A stretch of 64,000 nt of DNA, from positions 17,501 through 81,500 of the forward strand of contig JANATF010000026.1 of the NCBI GenBank assembly GCA_029449245.1, in the 5' to 3' direction. The notes beneath the pieces were generated by a model. It was given only the letters and a program-made list of their open reading frames with translations, did no database searches and was not told the DNA's origin. Numbering within the stretch: position 1 is the stretch's first letter; the number at the start of each line of letters is the position of its first letter. Below are positions 52,225-63,050 of this stretch, one piece after another. Made by a program: the position numbers and the translations under genes. Origin of the DNA: Mortierella alpina (taxonomy: Eukaryota; Mortierellomycota; Mortierellomycetes; Mortierellales; Mortierellaceae).

Positions 52225-53460
52225 TTGCTCTTTCGTTGTTTTCTCATTCCGGTCTTCAATCACCGCATCTCGCGTCGCCGAACGCACCAACTGATTCTCC
52301 ATGTGAAAGACACCAACCCTACTCCCGGCAGTTTCTTGCTGGAATGCGGGGAGCCGTTACCCGAGCGTGGCCTTAGCCTTTACGATGGCATTGATAGCAG
52401 CTATGATGTTCTTAGTACCGGCGCCCTAAAACCAGATCCTAGCCTGTCTTCCAATGGCGCACCTCTGCAGCATTCATGGTCGAATATCTTGGTTGACGAC
52501 GTCTACATGTCCTTACGCCTGATGTCACCCGGGATCTCCAGTTCCTCCCTCTCTCTTCCACTCTACACCAGCTCCTCAGGTCTTGAGAGAACCAGTGCTT
52601 TTTTTCAGAAATTTGACTTTGACTTTTTTGACCCTTCTGTCCTAAAGCCGTACCACAGTGATTTGGAGCTTTCGTCTGTAGCATCTGATGCTCCCACGCT
52701 AGTGTCCTGCTTACCTAGTGACGTCGTTCGGAGGGACAGCGTTATGACCACCATCAACTCAGATATCATTTGTTCAGCGAGTGGACGAAAGAGTGGCCTA
52801 GGGCTACTTCAAGACCAGAATATGAGTGATCACAACAATGTCGGCATGGAGATTGATTCGAACGAGTCGATTTGCGAAGACGAGATGCTGCAGGGACTCT
52901 CCTCCCTTGGAAGCGAAGTCACAACACTTGCTCACGCTATTGGGACCCGAGCGGCTGCTCAGTCAGCTTCCAAGGCCCCAGTGACTGACAGAACGATCTC
53001 CTCCACGAGACTGAGACCAAGGAAGACCGATACGAGCAAGCTTGCTCCGGCCCCTCACAAGACCAAGAGCACCCTCAAGTCGGCAGCAACTGCCACTACA
53101 CCGAGAGGCTCTTTGAGTCTGCGAAAGCATGCCTCACCTGTCAAAAACAAGGAAGAGTCGTCCGATATGAAGAGAACGGGATTTCTTGAGCGCAACCGCG
53201 TGGCCGCTTTCAAGTGCCGCGAAAAGAAACGTCGGCAAACCTTGAAGACCATAGCAGATTTTGATTCAATAATGGCGCGTAACCGGGCCCTACACGAGAC
53301 CGTTGAAGATTTGCAGGAGGAAGCGAAGACACTCAGAGTTCAGATTCTCTGCCATCGCGATTGCGGGTGCGATGTTATACAGAAGTTTTTGCAGAGCAGC
53401 TATGGCTCCGGCTCCTTCATGCGCGGGATTGAAGTACCAGACTCCGTTTCCTTTTCGTAG
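52225..53460 (+). CDS. bZIP transcription factor, ATF/CREB-like
   Basis: A 411-codon open frame. Near the C-terminus (about residues 315-375) is a bZIP domain: KRTGFLERNRVAAFKCREKK gives the N-x7-R contact motif (NRVAAFKCR), followed by heptad-spaced hydrophobics (IADFDSIMARNRALHETVEDL) as the zipper. ATF/CREB-type factors bind TGACGTCA. The N-terminal 300 residues are serine-rich and probably disordered activation sequence. The true start is uncertain: ATG 52225 lies in a poorly conserved hydrophobic stretch, and a spliced start using the ATG near 51907 (MSLEASDIRL, followed by a GTGAGT donor) is possible. That it regulates the neighbouring Crinklers is inference. Confidence 0.82.
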   Translation: MLFRCFLIPVFNHRISRRRTHQLILHVKDTNPTPGSFLLECGEPLPERGLSLYDGIDSSYDVLSTGALKPDPSLSSNGAPLQHSWSNILVDDVYMSLRLMSPGISSSSLSLPLYTSSSGLERTSAFFQKFDFDFFDPSVLKPYHSDLELSSVASDAPTLVSCLPSDVVRRDSVMTTINSDIICSASGRKSGLGLLQDQNMSDHNNVGMEIDSNESICEDEMLQGLSSLGSEVTTLAHAIGTRAAAQSASKAPVTDRTISSTRLRPRKTDTSKLAPAPHKTKSTLKSAATATTPRGSLSLRKHASPVKNKEESSDMKRTGFLERNRVAAFKCREKKRRQTLKTIADFDSIMARNRALHETVEDLQEEAKTLRVQILCHRDCGCDVIQKFLQSSYGSGSFMRGIEVPDSVSFS

Positions 53461-54246
53461 AATCCACGCGAATATCACTTCTAATCAAATTCTCACCGCT
53501 TCATTGTTCTGAGCAACTTACCATATCCTCGTGATACTTCCTTCTATTTATGCAGTATTTTTGTTTACGTGCTGTCATCAACGGCTGTCGAGAGGACATT
53601 TCTCCGCGCCTGCATCCCCTTTGTCCCCACACTGTATCATACCCCCTCGTTAGTCACTTCGTCCAATTGCTCATGTACAGAATAATCGAAGCCGATAGTA
53701 CATTCGTACAACCGTGCGCGTTGGACGTCTTTGAAGGCGGACCAATACACAACCACACCATACCACCGGCACACAGTGACATAGACCAACATGTAATATC
53801 ACCACGCAGAACCCTCTCCTCATTTTTCCAAACCACTCTGGCCTTGGCACAAGACGTACTTCACAAATGGCGATGAAATGATCATATTATATTTAAAGAC
53901 GTGAACGGAAAGCACCTCTTGATTGTTCCTGTCTTCACACTGCCGTTTTAGCGCTTTCGCGATTTTCCCTTTTGCGCTTCCGCAACCCTCCCTTTTCCCT
54001 TTCATAGCGACAAAGCCCAGAACGCAAGCCGTTGTTCGCTTCACCTTCTCCTGATCCAAACGAAATAAATGACGTAGGCAATATATACTTCTAGTTTCCA
54101 AGAGACTGGGCTAGAAGATCCGAGTTGATCGCCATAGCTTTTCTTTGATTATCAGTTTATCGTAAGTTTAGTATTAGGCATGAGAGCAGTAGCAAGCACA
54201 TTGTAGAGGGCTCTGAAGGTAATGAATGGTCTTTGAAACAGAACTT
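53461..54246. other. Intergenic, no supported gene
   Basis: Convergent 3' ends of the bZIP and PAS genes. Short frames on both strands lack motifs. Confidence 0.5.
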
Positions 54247-55178
54247 TCACGGAGATGTGCACCGTGTGAGGATGGCAATTGTCCCATCGGAGGAGCCGAT
54301 CAAAGTAGCTTTGCAAGGGATCTCCGTAGGGCAGTTTGGGGACTGAAATGAGAACTTGATATGCTCGATCTTCTCCGTAGATCTGACCTTCTCTATTTGT
54401 TCTACAAACGAAGCCAATTCGTTAGCTCGGACGAATAGTAGGAATGGTTTGCCTTCCATCATGTCTGGTTCGATATGGAACATGCCCTGAGTGGATGGTG
54501 ATGCATACAGAATGAGAAGATTTCGAGAAAATCGATTCAAGATCAGGCAAGTCCGGGGTTGCAGTACCAGCTTCTCCACATCCCAAGAGCAACTTTGAGA
54601 AGCCTTGTCCAGGCGCTTATGTTTTTCGACTCGCTAGTAGAACAAAATCGTCATTGTCGGTATACAGTAAATTTCATCCGCTTGTTTACAGATTCGCACG
54701 GACACCGCTTACATCGTTCTCAGAGGTCATGGTAGGCGCTAAGGCATTGAAGTGAATAACACACTGAGCAGCTAAAAAGCGATGGTGCCATCAATGAATG
54801 CAGTGCCTAAATAACACTGCCGAAATCGGTGAAACTAGGCTTCTTACGTTCACAGTTCTTGTCGCTATTGAGGACCGTAATGCGTGAGACCATGAAATCG
54901 TGGCAAACACTCTTGACAATCAAGCACCGTATCCAGATATTATTCTTGGTTCTGACCCTCACAACAAACTGCGTTACTATCAGGTCTAGCCGTACGCTAT
55001 CCATATATGCGGCGCGGGCCAAGGGAATATCGTCCACGTGTACAATCGTGCATCTCGGCGTTCCCAAAAGTTCATTAGAGTTGTAGCCGAGACAGTCGGT
55101 AATGGACGGGGACATCCAAAGAAAGCAGCCGTCTGGACTTAGATCATGAATCGCAATGAAAGAATTGCCTTGTGACAT
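54247..55178 (-). CDS. PAS-domain protein (WC-1/period-like repeat family)
   Basis: Exons 54848-55178 and 54247-54629 join in frame with an acceptor at GCGAG (237 aa). Residues 1-110 form a PAS fold: FIAIHDLSPDGCFLWMSPSI, DCLGYNSNELLGT, HVDDIPLARAAY and FVVRVRTKNNIWIRC. A second half-PAS follows: CLILNRFSRNLLILYASPS, MEGKPFLLFV and IEHIKFSFQSP. PAS domains sense light, redox or small ligands, or mediate dimerisation. No LOV-type cysteine motif (GRNCRFLQ) is seen, so photoreception is unlikely. The protein is shorter than typical family members. A codon or two upstream of 55178 might be added by another exon. Confidence 0.72.
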
Positions 55179-56210
55179 TTGATCCTGTGTACCGTTAATG
55201 TGAGTGAAAGAAATTCAGAGTCATAGAAAGTTAAAGTTTGCTAACAACCTTAGACTAGCACTCAGCGTGCCGCCTGCCCAGGCCGCGGCTCATCCGACTG
55301 ATCCCTTCTTACCATTGACTAAGCATCAGTACATACCTCTACGTCATCCATTTTGCCTAAAACGTATTGACCTTTGCCTTTCTCCTTAGCCCCTGATATG
55401 AACAAAGGCATCTTTGACCTTGCTCCTCTCCTTAGCCCCTGATATGAATAGATGGAAGCGTCCTATCGCCAGAGCGAGGTAAGAAATAATCCTTCCCTTT
55501 CATCAACTGAGCACCTTTTGCCAATTCCTCTATGGTAACAAGTCAGCGTCCTCGCCGCGCAGCCAGTGCATCCTTCCCGCTGATGCCGAAGGCTACGTTT
55601 ATGTCATGGTTACCAACTCTAGTGCTCCTATGAACAAGACCAACGGGAGTCAAGTCTTGGCCGGTCCCGCACTGCTTTTCAATGGTGCCCACAGCAACAA
55701 CAACAACAGCAGCACCATGTAAAGCGAGAAGAGCCATCAAAGCTCTTTTGTGACAAGTCTTTCGATCGCTCAATGAACGACTCCTGTATATAGCTTGCAT
55801 AACGATAAGTCTTCGATTCTCCTTCGTAATAATTCTATAATCTATACAGCCATGAATGAAGTGCAGCTTTCATTCCTGCACTGCAAACTCATTTTTTTTC
55901 TTACCGAGTCCCTGATTATGCGGGCACCACAATATCCAAAGTGCAGAGAACACGTACTATCGCAGAGCATATCATATGGAACTGACTGTCCTCTCTCTTT
56001 TTTTTAATAGAGACCGACTTGTGCTCCCCTTCTCTCTAACATTGTGATTTAAGGGTGCGAGGATATCAAGCGCAGGATTTTTCGCATAAAGTTTATTAAG
56101 CATAAGGGGAAACAAAGGAAGGAGTGGGATGGGGAGAAAGAAAAAAGGGCAAAACAAATCGATATCAGTCCAGCAAAGCTAAACGCTTCCTCTTTTGCGA
56201 TACTGACAGA
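55179..56210. other. Intergenic; imperfect doublet only
   Basis: CTTAGCCCCTGATATGAA occurs twice (about 55385 and 55432). No coding frame is convincing. Confidence 0.5.
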
Positions 56211-57170
56211 CTACGGTGAATAAGGAGCTGACTTGATAACAACAGCTCTGTCCTCAGCAGCGACTTCCAATACCCTTACGGACTGAACGAGTGGGACAAG
56301 AGCAAAACTCACTCGGCGCGGGACAAGAGCAAAACTTACTCGGCGCGAAACAAGAGGAGCAGTCGAGCGACCAAAGTCGACGACACGTATAGCATGGTGG
56401 TTATGATCAGCTTGGGCCGCCTCTGACTTAGCTTCGACGGGAAGGCCGCGGTTCAGGACGTTCCCAATGACGTTGATCAAGCAGGTCGCGGCGGTGTTAA
56501 TCTTTGCAGCAATTGCGGACGCGCTGTCTACCGCAGCAGTTTTGATCCTGTTTTTGGTCAAAGTAGCTGCGGCAGCAGAGGTAATACTCAGGATAACGGA
56601 TTTGACCGGCAAAGTGATGTGGCCATGGATGGTCGACTGGATCTGAGAGTAGACATTCTTGAACGATTCCTCGACATGTACAAAGGGCTTCTTCATCTGC
56701 ATCACGACTTCCGCTGTGGGCTTGGTTACAAGAGGGAAGGTGTTCTCTAGATGGTCGAGCGCTTTTGACGCAAAACGATCAACCTCGGAAATGTGAGGCT
56801 GGAACTGCGACTGTAGACGGGTCGGGAAGCTCGCAGAGGACTTGGAGACGATGCGCACAACAGATTCCGCAGTGTCAAGTGCAAAGCGGCCGTATTTGTC
56901 CTTTTTAAAATGTGAGTGCAAGCTTGAGATGCAATCAGAGATTATAGGGATGGAGCCTACTCGGCTAATGAAACTACATGAGGACGACGCCTCGTTAGCA
57001 GTAAGGTGGGGGCCGTGGGTAGTATGATCCTTGATATGGCATTCTTCAGTCGAAGAGTTTAAAGACTGCAAACGGTCCTCAAAGTTAGACTTCTCCAGTG
57101 CAGAGGAGTTTCGGCGAGGAAGAGCAGGGGCAGGAGCGGCCTGGGTATTCTTGCTGGGGCGCTTAACCAT
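56211..57170 (-). CDS. Perilipin-like lipid-droplet protein
   Basis: I chose the ATG at 57170 (MVKRPSKNTQAAPAPALP); a longer upstream frame is translated microsatellite. The product is 319 aa. The central region resembles fungal perilipins (MPL1/CAP20 family): IISDCISSLHSHFKK, ALDTAESVVRIVSKSS, FASKALDHLENTFPLVTKPT, and KKPFVHVEESFKNVYSQIQ. A hydrophobic/amphipathic alanine-rich segment (VILSITSAAAATL) follows. Such proteins coat triacylglycerol droplets. The C-terminus contains a small internal repeat (RRVSFALVP twice). Identification is from pattern recognition; similarity to the family is moderate. Confidence 0.65.
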   Translation of the reverse strand: MVKRPSKNTQAAPAPALPRRNSSALEKSNFEDRLQSLNSSTEECHIKDHTTHGPHLTANEASSSCSFISRVGSIPIISDCISSLHSHFKKDKYGRFALDTAESVVRIVSKSSASFPTRLQSQFQPHISEVDRFASKALDHLENTFPLVTKPTAEVVMQMKKPFVHVEESFKNVYSQIQSTIHGHITLPVKSVILSITSAAAATLTKNRIKTAAVDSASAIAAKINTAATCLINVIGNVLNRGLPVEAKSEAAQADHNHHAIRVVDFGRSTAPLVSRRVSFALVPRRVSFALVPLVQSVRVLEVAAEDRAVVIKSAPYSP

Positions 57171-57247
57171 TATGCTATAGATTAGCTCGAGATCAGAAAC
57201 TACTTCAGGTTGAGAAGAAAGATGGGGAGGGTATAGGAATACAGCGA

Positions 57248-57250
<3 letters not shown>

Positions 57251-57331
<81 letters not shown>
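57251..57331. repeat. (AG)n microsatellite, ~80 bp
   Basis: Forty uninterrupted AG units in the 5' region of the perilipin-like gene, 80 bp upstream of its ATG; polypyrimidine on the gene strand. Confidence 0.98.
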
Positions 57332-57333
<2 letters not shown>

Positions 57334-59657
57334 ACACGTGGATGTATGGTGATGGAACCCAAGCTACCAGGGGATTTGGCCCAGCCGTCGTCATGCGCAA
57401 AGGGCGTCGAAGCTGCTTCTCCATCTACAACTCATGCTTGGCATTGCTTACTGACAAATGGCATTTTTCGTCTTGCCTATACCCTCGGTCTAGAAAAATA
57501 TGACATACACAAAAAACCATCAAGAGGAATGATGAAGAAAAATCACTTATACTCCACGGCAGAACGCCACGAATTGGAGAAGCGTCCACGTCCAATGCCA
57601 TCTCCATCACCTCCTCTTTCTACCACCTTGGGCGCACAAACAGGGTTCTTCGCAGAGATGCAATCAGTGCATGAAGGGTACAAATTGAGACTAAACGCAG
57701 CGCGAAGAGAGTAAGAAGAAAGGATCCTGGTTAATTACTTACCCATCCAGACACGTTGAGTTGCGGGTGTTACTGTAGTCAATGGTGCGAAGAGATGAAG
57801 ATTGATTCGCGCGTCTATGCGGTTCGTATGATATGCAAGAGAGGGAAAGACAGGAGAATGAAAAACTGTGACGGCATACTAGAGCAGATTGGTACTGTAG
57901 CGTCACTTCACTCCAGTCCCTTTGTGCTTACCATGGATATAGGTGTGTCCTTTGTCTTTGATGTCCAAAAATAGAAATCCTGTTTGTGTGGCAGGAAATA
58001 AATATCATAGCGTCACAGCTTGCGTGTGCCATCGCCCTTCTTAACACACCTTCCTCTCTCGGGCATCAGCTTCCCTTTTTCTCGAGAACATCTTATTTAC
58101 CGACTCAAGACACTGGAGAGGGGAGATCGGACCTGGAACTCCTTGTCATCACTTCCCTCCATAGTCCTTCGCATATTCCGGCTGCAGAATGTTTTTATCA
58201 GCAAACCTCCACGCGTTACATTTCAACTCTTTCCGTGTCCCCTCAATCATTTGAAACATGTTTAGAGGCAGCACTGGTAAATGGACCTGGGAAGGCAACA
58301 TCCTCGTCTTCCTGATCTGGATCATGGCCTCATGCTAGCTGTTCATTTTATTCTCGCGTCAGCCCTGGTCTGTAGAGAAGGAGAAACGACCAAAACTACC
58401 ATGACTGCCGCCACAACAGCCACTGAGGATCTAGAGCGACCACAACTGCCACTACAACCTCCACTATAACAACCTGCAACGGATTGCAGTGACCTTGCGT
58501 CACTTTGGCTGCGCCCAGTACTAGAACTTTCTAGATCTAGTCCTAGTGCAACAGTATTGCACTACTGCATAGTAGTATCCAATGGCAGGCAGCACTCGGG
58601 GAAAATACTACACTATCGATCAAGATGCCTTTCTGTACTATCGGTTGAGCACATAGTAACTTGAATACAGCTTTGATCATACCCTTAACCCTCCTACCTT
58701 GTCATTTCACTCATCCCAGCTCTTTTGTCCTTGTGAGAGTTCATTTTGCCATTGCCCTGACTAGATTCTCGACAGGTTCAACAGTCACATACTGTCAGCT
58801 TCTAAGCTAAACTGTGTGGCAAAGCAGCGAAGTACTGTACTGTACTTGCTCTTTCTTCAGCACCTCTTGTCTACCGGCACACCTCCGTACAACCCTTCTA
58901 TTTTCATGCCACTCCATTTCCATTATATCTTCCTTCTAGCACCCCTTCACTTTGATCCAACACCTCCTGTCTTTTGGCTTCCTTTTCCTCCTTTCCCGGT
59001 TGTTGTCCAACATACCCCCTCCTTTTCCTATCCCTGAACTTTCTCCAGCACCTCTTCTATTTTGACCACTCTGTTCACTCTTCTCCCTCTCCTCCCTACT
59101 CCCCGCCCCGTCTTTTCCATATTTTTACACTGCCTCCTTGATCCTTTCGGTCCGCCTCTTGTAATAGCTAAAGCAAGTGGGGGTTCTGGGGCTGGGGTCA
59201 GGGGAGCTTGGGTGAGAATCGTCTGGTCTTATTACAGAGGGGGCAACCATCTATTTATCTATCTTTGTGTGGGACCAAGCATGGTCGCGTTCCAGTCTCT
59301 TACGGCTTGGCATTACCCTTGTTCTTGTCCCTTACGATGCACCCTCAACTCCTGTTACACCTCTCCACTGAATTGATCTTTCTCAAAGTCACCGTATTCC
59401 TCTCCGCCTGTCCGCATCCCCTTGCATAGTATTTATTTTCCCTATGAGTGGATGAACAATACAGAGCGTACTAAATTCTGCTTCAGTATGATAGGAAGAG
59501 CCGACATGGAAGGATCAAAAAGTAACGTCGCTTGAAGGCTTGGCTCCACGAGCAGATTCGTGGGAGTGGTCCGTGATCGTTTCTATTTTTTGGCCATGGA
59601 CCATTTAGTGGAAGGGAAAAATGTGTTCGCACAGCGCATGAATAAAGATAGGAGGCA

Positions 59658-59900
59658 TGCAACAGTATAGCACTACTGTATAGTAGTATCCACATGGCAG
59701 TAGCAGGTAGCACTCACCGATAATACTGCGCTGTCGATCAAGATGCCTTTCTGTACTACTAATCGAGCGCAGACACTAGATCAGGCACTACTTCTACATT
59801 TGTATATATAGTCCTTACCCTCACCCCAATAATCAGGCAGACTTTACCTTCCTTATTAAATATCATATAACCCCACACACCCTGACCTCCTCTTGTTGCA
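59658..59900 (+). mobile_element. MITE (243 bp) with verified empty site
   Basis: Begins TGCAACAGTATAGC and ends CTCCTCTTGTTGCA, with AGGCA on both sides (59653-59657, 59901-59905). Copy A of the duplication has GGAGGCAGGG with a single AGGCA and no element (about 35952), so the boundaries and the 5-bp target duplication are certain. It contains no ORF of note, so it must be mobilised in trans. The superfamily is unresolved from the termini. Confidence 0.95.
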
Positions 59901-60581
59901 AGGCAGGGAAGCAAATTAGTACGCAGTTTTAAGAAGAAATATGAACTCGCCCCTCGTCATCCACTTCATGGTCATTGACGTGTACAGCATGGATTATAAA
60001 ACCGAAGATTCAAGTAACGAGACAAGAGAAAGAAGTGTTTATTTACCAGGATCGGGACAAAAACACAAGAGCCGGTCCTTGAAGCTCTCGTATAGCTATT
60101 TCAATTAGATGACCTTACTGTAAATACAGTATACTGTAATCAGCGTCAAACGTCCCTGCATGAGCGGTTCAAACCTACGTGCTGATCGTTCCAGTGGTTA
60201 GTTGTTCTGCCCAGCATGATAAGAACAGCCAGCCTCGACGAATCAAAAGAAACGTGCCTAGGGGTGTCCGGTCTGTCAGGTCTTTCACTTCCCAGACTGC
60301 TGTACTTTTCCCCCAACTCCCATTCTTTTCCTTCATTCTTTTTCCGAGCTTCGCTTCCGTCTCCTTGCCTCCATTTCTTTTTCACCCTTGCTGCTTTCTA
60401 CATTTCATCCCATTTCTTTTTCACCCTTGCTGCTTTCTACATTTCATCCGTCACCGACATCGTCTTTCATTTTTTACCATCCACCACTTTTTCCACCCTT
60501 TTCCCATCTGCTCTTAAGACTCCTCCTCTTTGCACACCTCACTCCTATTTACTCAGCACGTACCTTCCTCGCGAACCTAGT

Positions 60582-61454
60582 CTAGACCCGTGTCTCGTAT
60601 ACTCCATTGACCGCCACGGCATTGGGACATGTTGCGTGAAGTGTTTCGGCCATGTGTTTCGAAAGACCTTGGGAAACAGCGATTTCTTGAAGTGCCACAT
60701 GCTTGAAGTCATCCTGAACGTGGGTAGCGTCCTCTTCAGCGAGCTCATTAGGCTGGCATTCATCTTGAAAGCGAAGGCTCTTCAATTTCGAACACTGTTG
60801 AAGAATTTTTTTCCATGATCGCAGGTCGATCACAACACAGTGAAGCTCCAAGCGCTCCAAGTTGTTTGTGTTCTCCAACGATAACGCCACTGCTTCTAGA
60901 GAGATCCTACGATCGTCATCACCGGGGCACCAAAGAATATGGCGTTGCCGTTGTCCTTGATGTAAAGCTAGAAACCCGTGCCTCTCCACTGGCTGGTTTC
61001 GAATTTCAAGGCTGAGATCTTTGAGATTCGGGTTTTGTTGAACCAAGTCCAATACGGCCTCCAGTTGATCTTCCCTGAAAATAATATGGAGAAACACAAG
61101 GTTGTTGAGCCTGGCGCCAGTGAAAAAGACCACATCCAACATCGGTGCCCAACTTGAAATTGATTCGAAGTATCGAACATAGTGTGCTCGTTCCGTGATG
61201 AGTTGTGGATGTGCTCGAGTGAAGGGTCCCTTAATACGAGAATGAATCCTCATCCAAAAATACCGCCGACACTCGCGCGACCATTCCCGACAAACAAGAG
61301 CGCAGTTGCGGAGAGCGTTGGAGTCATCCTTATTCCAGTTTGCAAAATGCTGAAAGATCATCATTCTAAGTTCTGGGATGCAGAGCGGGCTCCTTGTAAA
61401 CCATGGAGGATTCGTGTCACGAGCTAAAGTAAGTTGCGTGAAAAGGTAGTGCAC
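60582..61454 (-). CDS. F-box-like/LRR-like protein, duplication copy B
   Basis: 290 aa, identical in sequence to the product of 36628-37500, whereas flanking DNA of the duplication has several substitutions. Features and doubts are as for copy A: an F-box-like start (CIPELRMMIFQHF) and weak leucine-rich repeats. No difference in reading frame or stop. Confidence 0.6.
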   Translation of the reverse strand: MHYLFTQLTLARDTNPPWFTRSPLCIPELRMMIFQHFANWNKDDSNALRNCALVCREWSRECRRYFWMRIHSRIKGPFTRAHPQLITERAHYVRYFESISSWAPMLDVVFFTGARLNNLVFLHIIFREDQLEAVLDLVQQNPNLKDLSLEIRNQPVERHGFLALHQGQRQRHILWCPGDDDRRISLEAVALSLENTNNLERLELHCVVIDLRSWKKILQQCSKLKSLRFQDECQPNELAEEDATHVQDDFKHVALQEIAVSQGLSKHMAETLHATCPNAVAVNGVYETRV

Positions 61455-62324
61455 ATGCTCAAAGGTTACATATAGCCTGAAATAACTTGCGCGGATGATG
61501 CAAGCGAACCGCTATAAGTGCAATTTTAAAAACTTGAACAACAAAATCACCCGGCACATTGAAGCAGTGTAAAACAGGAAAGCTGGCAGAAACTTCTCTG
61601 AGAAATGACAAAGACGTGCGCTGGAGGAGTGAGTAAAGTCAGGCACAGAGCATTACAAAAGCGAATGAATTCACAAAATGGCTTTGTTGAGAGGCTCATG
61701 GCCAACGATTCGATGGAACAGAGCACAGCTGCAGTACCAGACAGTGGTCGCGGTACGACGTAGTGAAGGGTCTCCCCTGGAGCGTTGAACTTGAGTGGAA
61801 CCTGGTCATTTTCGTCTGAGAATGATAAGGAAAGTTGCATCGAGAACGCCTTCGAGGTGGTATGACGGTCGGCGGGACAAAGCTGAGTAACGTGGTCGTC
61901 ATTCATGCTGTGAAGAGTGCTGGTTAGAAGTGGAAGAGCTGATGGCAAGGGGGTGCGCTACAGAAGTTACCCGTTTCAATATTGTTCCGGTTACGTCACA
62001 GTTGCTTAATTCCTCATAAAGACTGCTCGGTTCAACATACAAATTGAGAACCATGCGGAGCAAAGAGTGCTGCGGCTGTTGTGTGTTGCCTGCGCTGGAG
62101 TTGATGGTGCTGTTGATGCCGATCCTCAACACTCTCCATACCCGGGTGTTGCACTGAGCAAAAATAGCATTGGTCAAGAGGGGCTGGGATTTGTACGTTC
62201 CATTTTTTTAAGTATTGAGGCAAAAATATATACAGAGCAACAAACATGAGCTCACGCTGTCTTCGCAGAGACAGCCACGGACATGACTTTGGCACAGATA
62301 GCGATTGGGATTGCCGTTCTCAAT

Positions 62325-62666
62325 CTATGTCTGGACAAGAAGAAAATCGCGAAGTTCTTTAACAGCTGGTAGCTTAGTTGCCCCAATCCGACCATTCTGC
62401 GAAAGATAGTCGCAAATGATATCGAGGGCTTTGTTGGCCATAGCAGCAGACACCTTTTTGACCTCGGGTTGGTCATTCAAACTTAATAGGCTCTCTTTGG
62501 GATTGACGACCATGTTGGTAAAGTTGTCTACTGCTCGTGAAACGCTTTCTTCGTCCAATGGGAAGGTCGCTGGAATGCCATCTGCTTCACTGATGGCGTG
62601 GGATGATGTCACTGTTGCTAACTCGGTGCTTGGATTAATGGTTGAATCTCCATCTTGAGTGCTCAT
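62325..62666 (-). CDS. Small conserved hypothetical protein (113 aa), copy 2
   Basis: Starts MSTQDGDSTINPS at 62666; an upstream in-frame methionine at 62795 is less likely because it would translate the promoter block. Same length as copy 1 at 41549-41890, with most changes conservative. The promoter shares about 35 bp with that of the Crinkler at 32362-33960, including TGACGTCACCGTATTCAA. This suggests co-regulation with Crinklers or promoter capture. Function unknown. Confidence 0.6.
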   Translation of the reverse strand: MSTQDGDSTINPSTELATVTSSHAISEADGIPATFPLDEESVSRAVDNFTNMVVNPKESLLSLNDQPEVKKVSAAMANKALDIICDYLSQNGRIGATKLPAVKELRDFLLVQT

Positions 62667-62753
62667 GGCGCAAGAGTGTGTAGATGAAGGGCAGGGTCCA
62701 GACCGAGCGTGGCATAAAGAATCGCCGTGAAAAGCAACAGCCAAATTCCAACC

Positions 62754-62761
62754 TGACGTCA
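62754..62761. promoter_or_regulatory. CRE palindrome TGACGTCA upstream of the 113-aa gene
   Basis: 88 bp upstream of the ATG at 62666, in the same 16-bp context as the three Crinkler promoters. Confidence 0.65.
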
Positions 62762-63050
62762 CCGTATTCAATTTTGAGAACTGGTTTGCCATCAATGCTC
62801 ACTTTAATGAAAAAGCACCTCTCAGCATACTATCTGTGATATTCTCTAGGGGTAAACTTACAATACTAACTGGGGAACTGAAGTCAACGAGAACAAGAGA
62901 GGGTTTTATTGTGGACAGGGATCTGGAGGACTTATATAGCTCCTCCAGACACCGGTCACGGGAACTCTTAATAATCGTAGAAGTAAAAAGGGAGGTGCGA
63001 CTCAGGTACATACGTGCCTGAGCCCCACACCAGCATAAAACACCACACTC

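Larger units (their letters stand above)
57911..61965 (+). repeat. Segmental duplication, copy B (~4.05 kb)
   Basis: Counterpart of 34205-38009, with the MITE at 59658-59900 as the main difference. The 28S-derived fragment recurs at 59438-59548 and the MITE-related block at 58547. In the right part B has a one-base deletion (GGCAGAAACT for GGCAGGAAACT near 61588), which argues that the frame there is not coding. The upstream 57364-57714 interval has a 122-codon frame with no motif. Confidence 0.93.

Noticed and set aside
57364-57714. 122-codon plus-strand ORF near the perilipin-like gene
   Set aside because: No motif, no paralogue in the window, and it begins inside microsatellite flank.
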